A stretch of 64,000 nucleotides of DNA from Dehalococcoidales bacterium. GTDB lineage: Bacteria; Chloroflexota; Dehalococcoidia; Dehalococcoidales; UBA2162. This document shows, one piece after another, positions 62,014-64,000 of this stretch (positions are counted from its first letter, which is position 1; every line of letters starts with the position of its first letter). A program made the translations under genes and the position numbers. The stretch spans positions 46,498 to 110,497 of the forward strand of contig JAFGCW010000036.1 of NCBI GenBank assembly GCA_016932435.1, in the 5' to 3' direction. The notes under the pieces were generated by a model. That model did not search any database and was not told the origin of the DNA. It saw only the letters and a list, made by a program, of their open reading frames with translations.

Positions 62014-62736
62014 ATGACTGAAAAAGAAGGGTGGAAATCTGAAAAGACTATTAGGCATTATCAGCGAACGGCCGATATTACCATACCTGGTCGCAGAGAT
62101 ATCCTTTCAAAGATAGCGGATTTAGCGACAGTTTTTGTCTCTCATCAGCCCAAGATTCTGGACCTTGGGTGTGGCAGTGGCGACGTTGCCGCAGAAATTA
62201 TCAGGATAAGACCAGATGCTTTAATTTACATGGTAGATTTTTCTGAAGGAATGATACAAATGGTACGTGACCGTTTTCAAAATAATAGGAACATCGAGAT
62301 AATTACACATGATCTCAACAAAGGTATTCCGGACATTTTGTTGTCAAAGAAGTTTGATGCCGTCACTTCGTGTTTTGCATTGCATCACGTAGATTACGAG
62401 AACAGGATAGGATTATACACTCAAATTAAACATGTTTTGTGTGACGGCGGACTGTTTATTAACGGAGATATATTTATCGGAGAATCACCAAGTATTAGCG
62501 AATGGGAATTGAATAATTTAATCATATGGATAGTCGACCAGGCTAAAAGTAAACTTGGGATAGAAAGGACATTTAATCAGGTAAAACAAAGGCATTTACA
62601 ATTGGCTGAAGAGCAGGGCGACAAGCCGGGAACTCTCCGCGATATGCAAGAAGGATTAAGGCAAGCCGGTTTTCAGTATGTTGATTGCGTATGGATGGAG
62701 AATCGACACGCGATTATTACGGGATCCAATACGTAG
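62014..62736 (+). CDS. Class I SAM-dependent methyltransferase under attenuator control
   Basis: A 240-residue methyltransferase with motif I ILDLGCGSGDVAAEI, motif II YMVDFSEGMIQMV, and ALHHVDYENR/CDGGLFINGD downstream, in the CmoA/UbiE-like group. GGGAGG lies six or seven bases before ATG 62014. Its transcript carries a leader ORF and terminator, so it is probably induced by a signal sensed through translation. It is not of the Erm rRNA-methylase type. Confidence 0.8.
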   Translation: MTEKEGWKSEKTIRHYQRTADITIPGRRDILSKIADLATVFVSHQPKILDLGCGSGDVAAEIIRIRPDALIYMVDFSEGMIQMVRDRFQNNRNIEIITHDLNKGIPDILLSKKFDAVTSCFALHHVDYENRIGLYTQIKHVLCDGGLFINGDIFIGESPSISEWELNNLIIWIVDQAKSKLGIERTFNQVKQRHLQLAEEQGDKPGTLRDMQEGLRQAGFQYVDCVWMENRHAIITGSNT

Positions 62737-62799
62737 AGATTTGCAGGAGGAAAAAAGTCGAACATCACCAAAAAGTTTTATAAATGAAAGGTGAAGAAC

Positions 62800-63471
62800 A
62801 TGGAAAATTTGTCAAATCACACTCAGATAATTGAAAAAATCAATACCTTACTGGACAAGTATCAATCTGATCTTAGTTACTGTCATGGTGCCGATCATGT
62901 TCGACGGGTAGCGAAAATTGCTGTAACAATAGGAACAATTGAGAAAGCTGACTGCAAGATCATCGAAATTGCAGCCCTTCTCCATGATATCGGTGTTGTA
63001 CCATTAGCGTGGAGCAGACATGCGTCAGGGGCAGATTACGATGATTTTCAGGAGTTTCTGGGGCTTTATGCACTACCCTCTGCTGACCACGGAGAAGTAG
63101 GGGCACTAATTGCGGAACGGTTCCTGGAACAACTGGATTATCCGAATGCAAAGAGACGGCACGTGAAACAAATAATCAGCGAACATACAAAATGGATGGA
63201 TCAGACAACTCTCGAATCGCGAATCGTTAACGACGCTGACAAACTTGAAATGCTTGGAGCTACGTGGGTAGCCAGGGCATTTCAGCGGACTAGTGCATTT
63301 GATAGGCATCTTGGTATCGAATCCGTACCAGAGAGATTATTAAATAACAAAGAAAAACTTCTTCCGAATTCCTTCCATACTGAAACAGCTAAAACGATGG
63401 CTGAGAAGCGACACGGGTTTCTTATATCATTCAATAAACAGTTTCAACGGGAACTACGCCTTGAGGTGTAA
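62800..63471 (+). CDS. HD-domain phosphohydrolase
   Basis: A 223-residue protein with a metal-binding HD domain: CHGADHVRRVAK (first His), ALLHDIGV (HD pair), HGEVGA (third His) and IVNDADKLEM (last Asp). Such proteins hydrolyse phosphodiesters or nucleotides. I start at ATG 62800, with AAGGTG six bases before; a GTG three codons earlier is inside that site. It follows the methyltransferase gene by 63 bp. Confidence 0.8.
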   Translation: MENLSNHTQIIEKINTLLDKYQSDLSYCHGADHVRRVAKIAVTIGTIEKADCKIIEIAALLHDIGVVPLAWSRHASGADYDDFQEFLGLYALPSADHGEVGALIAERFLEQLDYPNAKRRHVKQIISEHTKWMDQTTLESRIVNDADKLEMLGATWVARAFQRTSAFDRHLGIESVPERLLNNKEKLLPNSFHTETAKTMAEKRHGFLISFNKQFQRELRLEV

Positions 63472-63594
63472 TCGTGGGTAGAAACCGTGGAGTGAAAGAT
63501 AGTAGATAAACTATCAACTTTACAATCGGGCGAATTGCGCATTATACGTCATTTGTGATATGTTTCAAGTAAATTCCTCATCTGAGTCGATAGC

Positions 63595-63969
63595 ATGGAT
63601 AAAAATGATAACAACGACATTGTCTCTAAGATATATTCTATAGCCGATGAATTGAGATCAATCTCAAACCTCGGGCTGCATTATTCCAGGAATGATTATG
63701 AGAAAGAAAGATATCGTCGAATCTTATCCGCAGCAGCTCAGCTAGTGAGTTTAATGGATGGCAGGTCCATATCTTATATTGAGGCAGTGTTCAGCGATAA
63801 TTATGAATATTTTACTCCCCTAGTAGGAGTTGAATCAGCGGTATTTCGTAATTCACATCTACTCCTGATAAAACGTCACGATGATGGCCTATGGGCAGTT
63901 CCGGGAGGTATGGTTGGCCTGCCCCCAAAAGGGTTACCAGTTATAAAGTTAGTGCAGCCGGCATTTTAG
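63595..63969 (+). CDS. Truncated NUDIX hydrolase
   Basis: A 124-residue protein. The N-terminal 60 residues (DKNDNNDIVSKIYSIADELR) match the NUDIX_N helper domain; residues 78-110 begin the NUDIX fold with FRNSHLLLIKR and LWAVPGGMV. The NUDIX box itself (GxxxE...REUxEExGU) is absent: the frame turns to GLPPKGLPVIK and stops at 63969. It is therefore truncated or frameshifted, since no NUDIX box appears in the other frames before the window end. Confidence 0.6.
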   Translation: MDKNDNNDIVSKIYSIADELRSISNLGLHYSRNDYEKERYRRILSAAAQLVSLMDGRSISYIEAVFSDNYEYFTPLVGVESAVFRNSHLLLIKRHDDGLWAVPGGMVGLPPKGLPVIKLVQPAF

Positions 63970-64000
63970 CCTCGGGTGCTGGTGGTCTATATCCCAAGGA

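Overview
The window looks like chromosomal DNA of an uncultured anaerobic bacterium, most likely a Chloroflexota (Dehalococcoidia-like) lineage. That is an inference from gene content: LarA-type racemase, a GlcD/CCG-domain oxidoreductase pair, a split transketolase, a multihaem cytochrome lipoprotein, and small GTCATT-ended repeats between genes. No rRNA or tRNA gene was seen. Coding is dense, with the standard code and TGA used as a normal stop.

Region 1 (1-19.4 kb) is mostly core metabolism and transport. It holds a partial amidohydrolase, an orphan HEPN/AbiU2-like gene, an SDR, an FAD plus Fe-S oxidoreductase pair, a MacB/FtsX-type ABC exporter operon (one ATPase carries an AbrB-like tail), a LarA-family racemase, an NAD-dependent epimerase, and an operon of alcohol dehydrogenase, zinc ribbon and split transketolase. 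It ends in a five-haem cytochrome whose reading frame has one in-frame TGA followed by a hairpin that fits the bacterial SECIS pattern. This is the best candidate here for an undescribed system, a selenocysteine-containing multihaem cytochrome.

Region 2 (19.5-32.5 kb) starts with a complete rnpB gene (RNase P RNA). A tyrosine recombinase starts just past its 3' end and opens a mobile element. The element carries a zinc-ribbon/HTH gene, a degenerate zinc-ribbon recombinase, a sigma-70-like gene, a gene-free hairpin-rich stretch of about 740 bp (possible large ornate RNA), then seven or eight small ORFs. Each gap between those ORFs holds a strong hairpin and most hold the same short leader around the ribosome-binding site. 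A P-loop ATPase, a DUF932-like protein and an XRE/ImmA-type toxin-antitoxin-like pair follow.

Region 3 (32.7-51.2 kb) is accessory. It has a type I restriction-modification operon (hsdR-hsdM-hsdS plus a small PD-(D/E)XK-like gene), a copper-export operon (methyltransferase, CopB-type ATPase, cytochrome c), a lipoprotein/TPR operon of unknown role, an HtrA-like protease, a decayed IS21-family element with phased terminal repeats, and a membrane-anchored dCTP-deaminase-like protein.

Region 4 (51.5-64 kb) has an MFS transporter and then an island in which class I methyltransferases alternate with GNAT acetyltransferases, with an alpha/beta hydrolase, an HD phosphohydrolase and a truncated NUDIX gene. 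Two of the methyltransferases sit behind a promoter, a short leader ORF and an intrinsic terminator, which suggests control by attenuation, as in inducible antibiotic-resistance genes.
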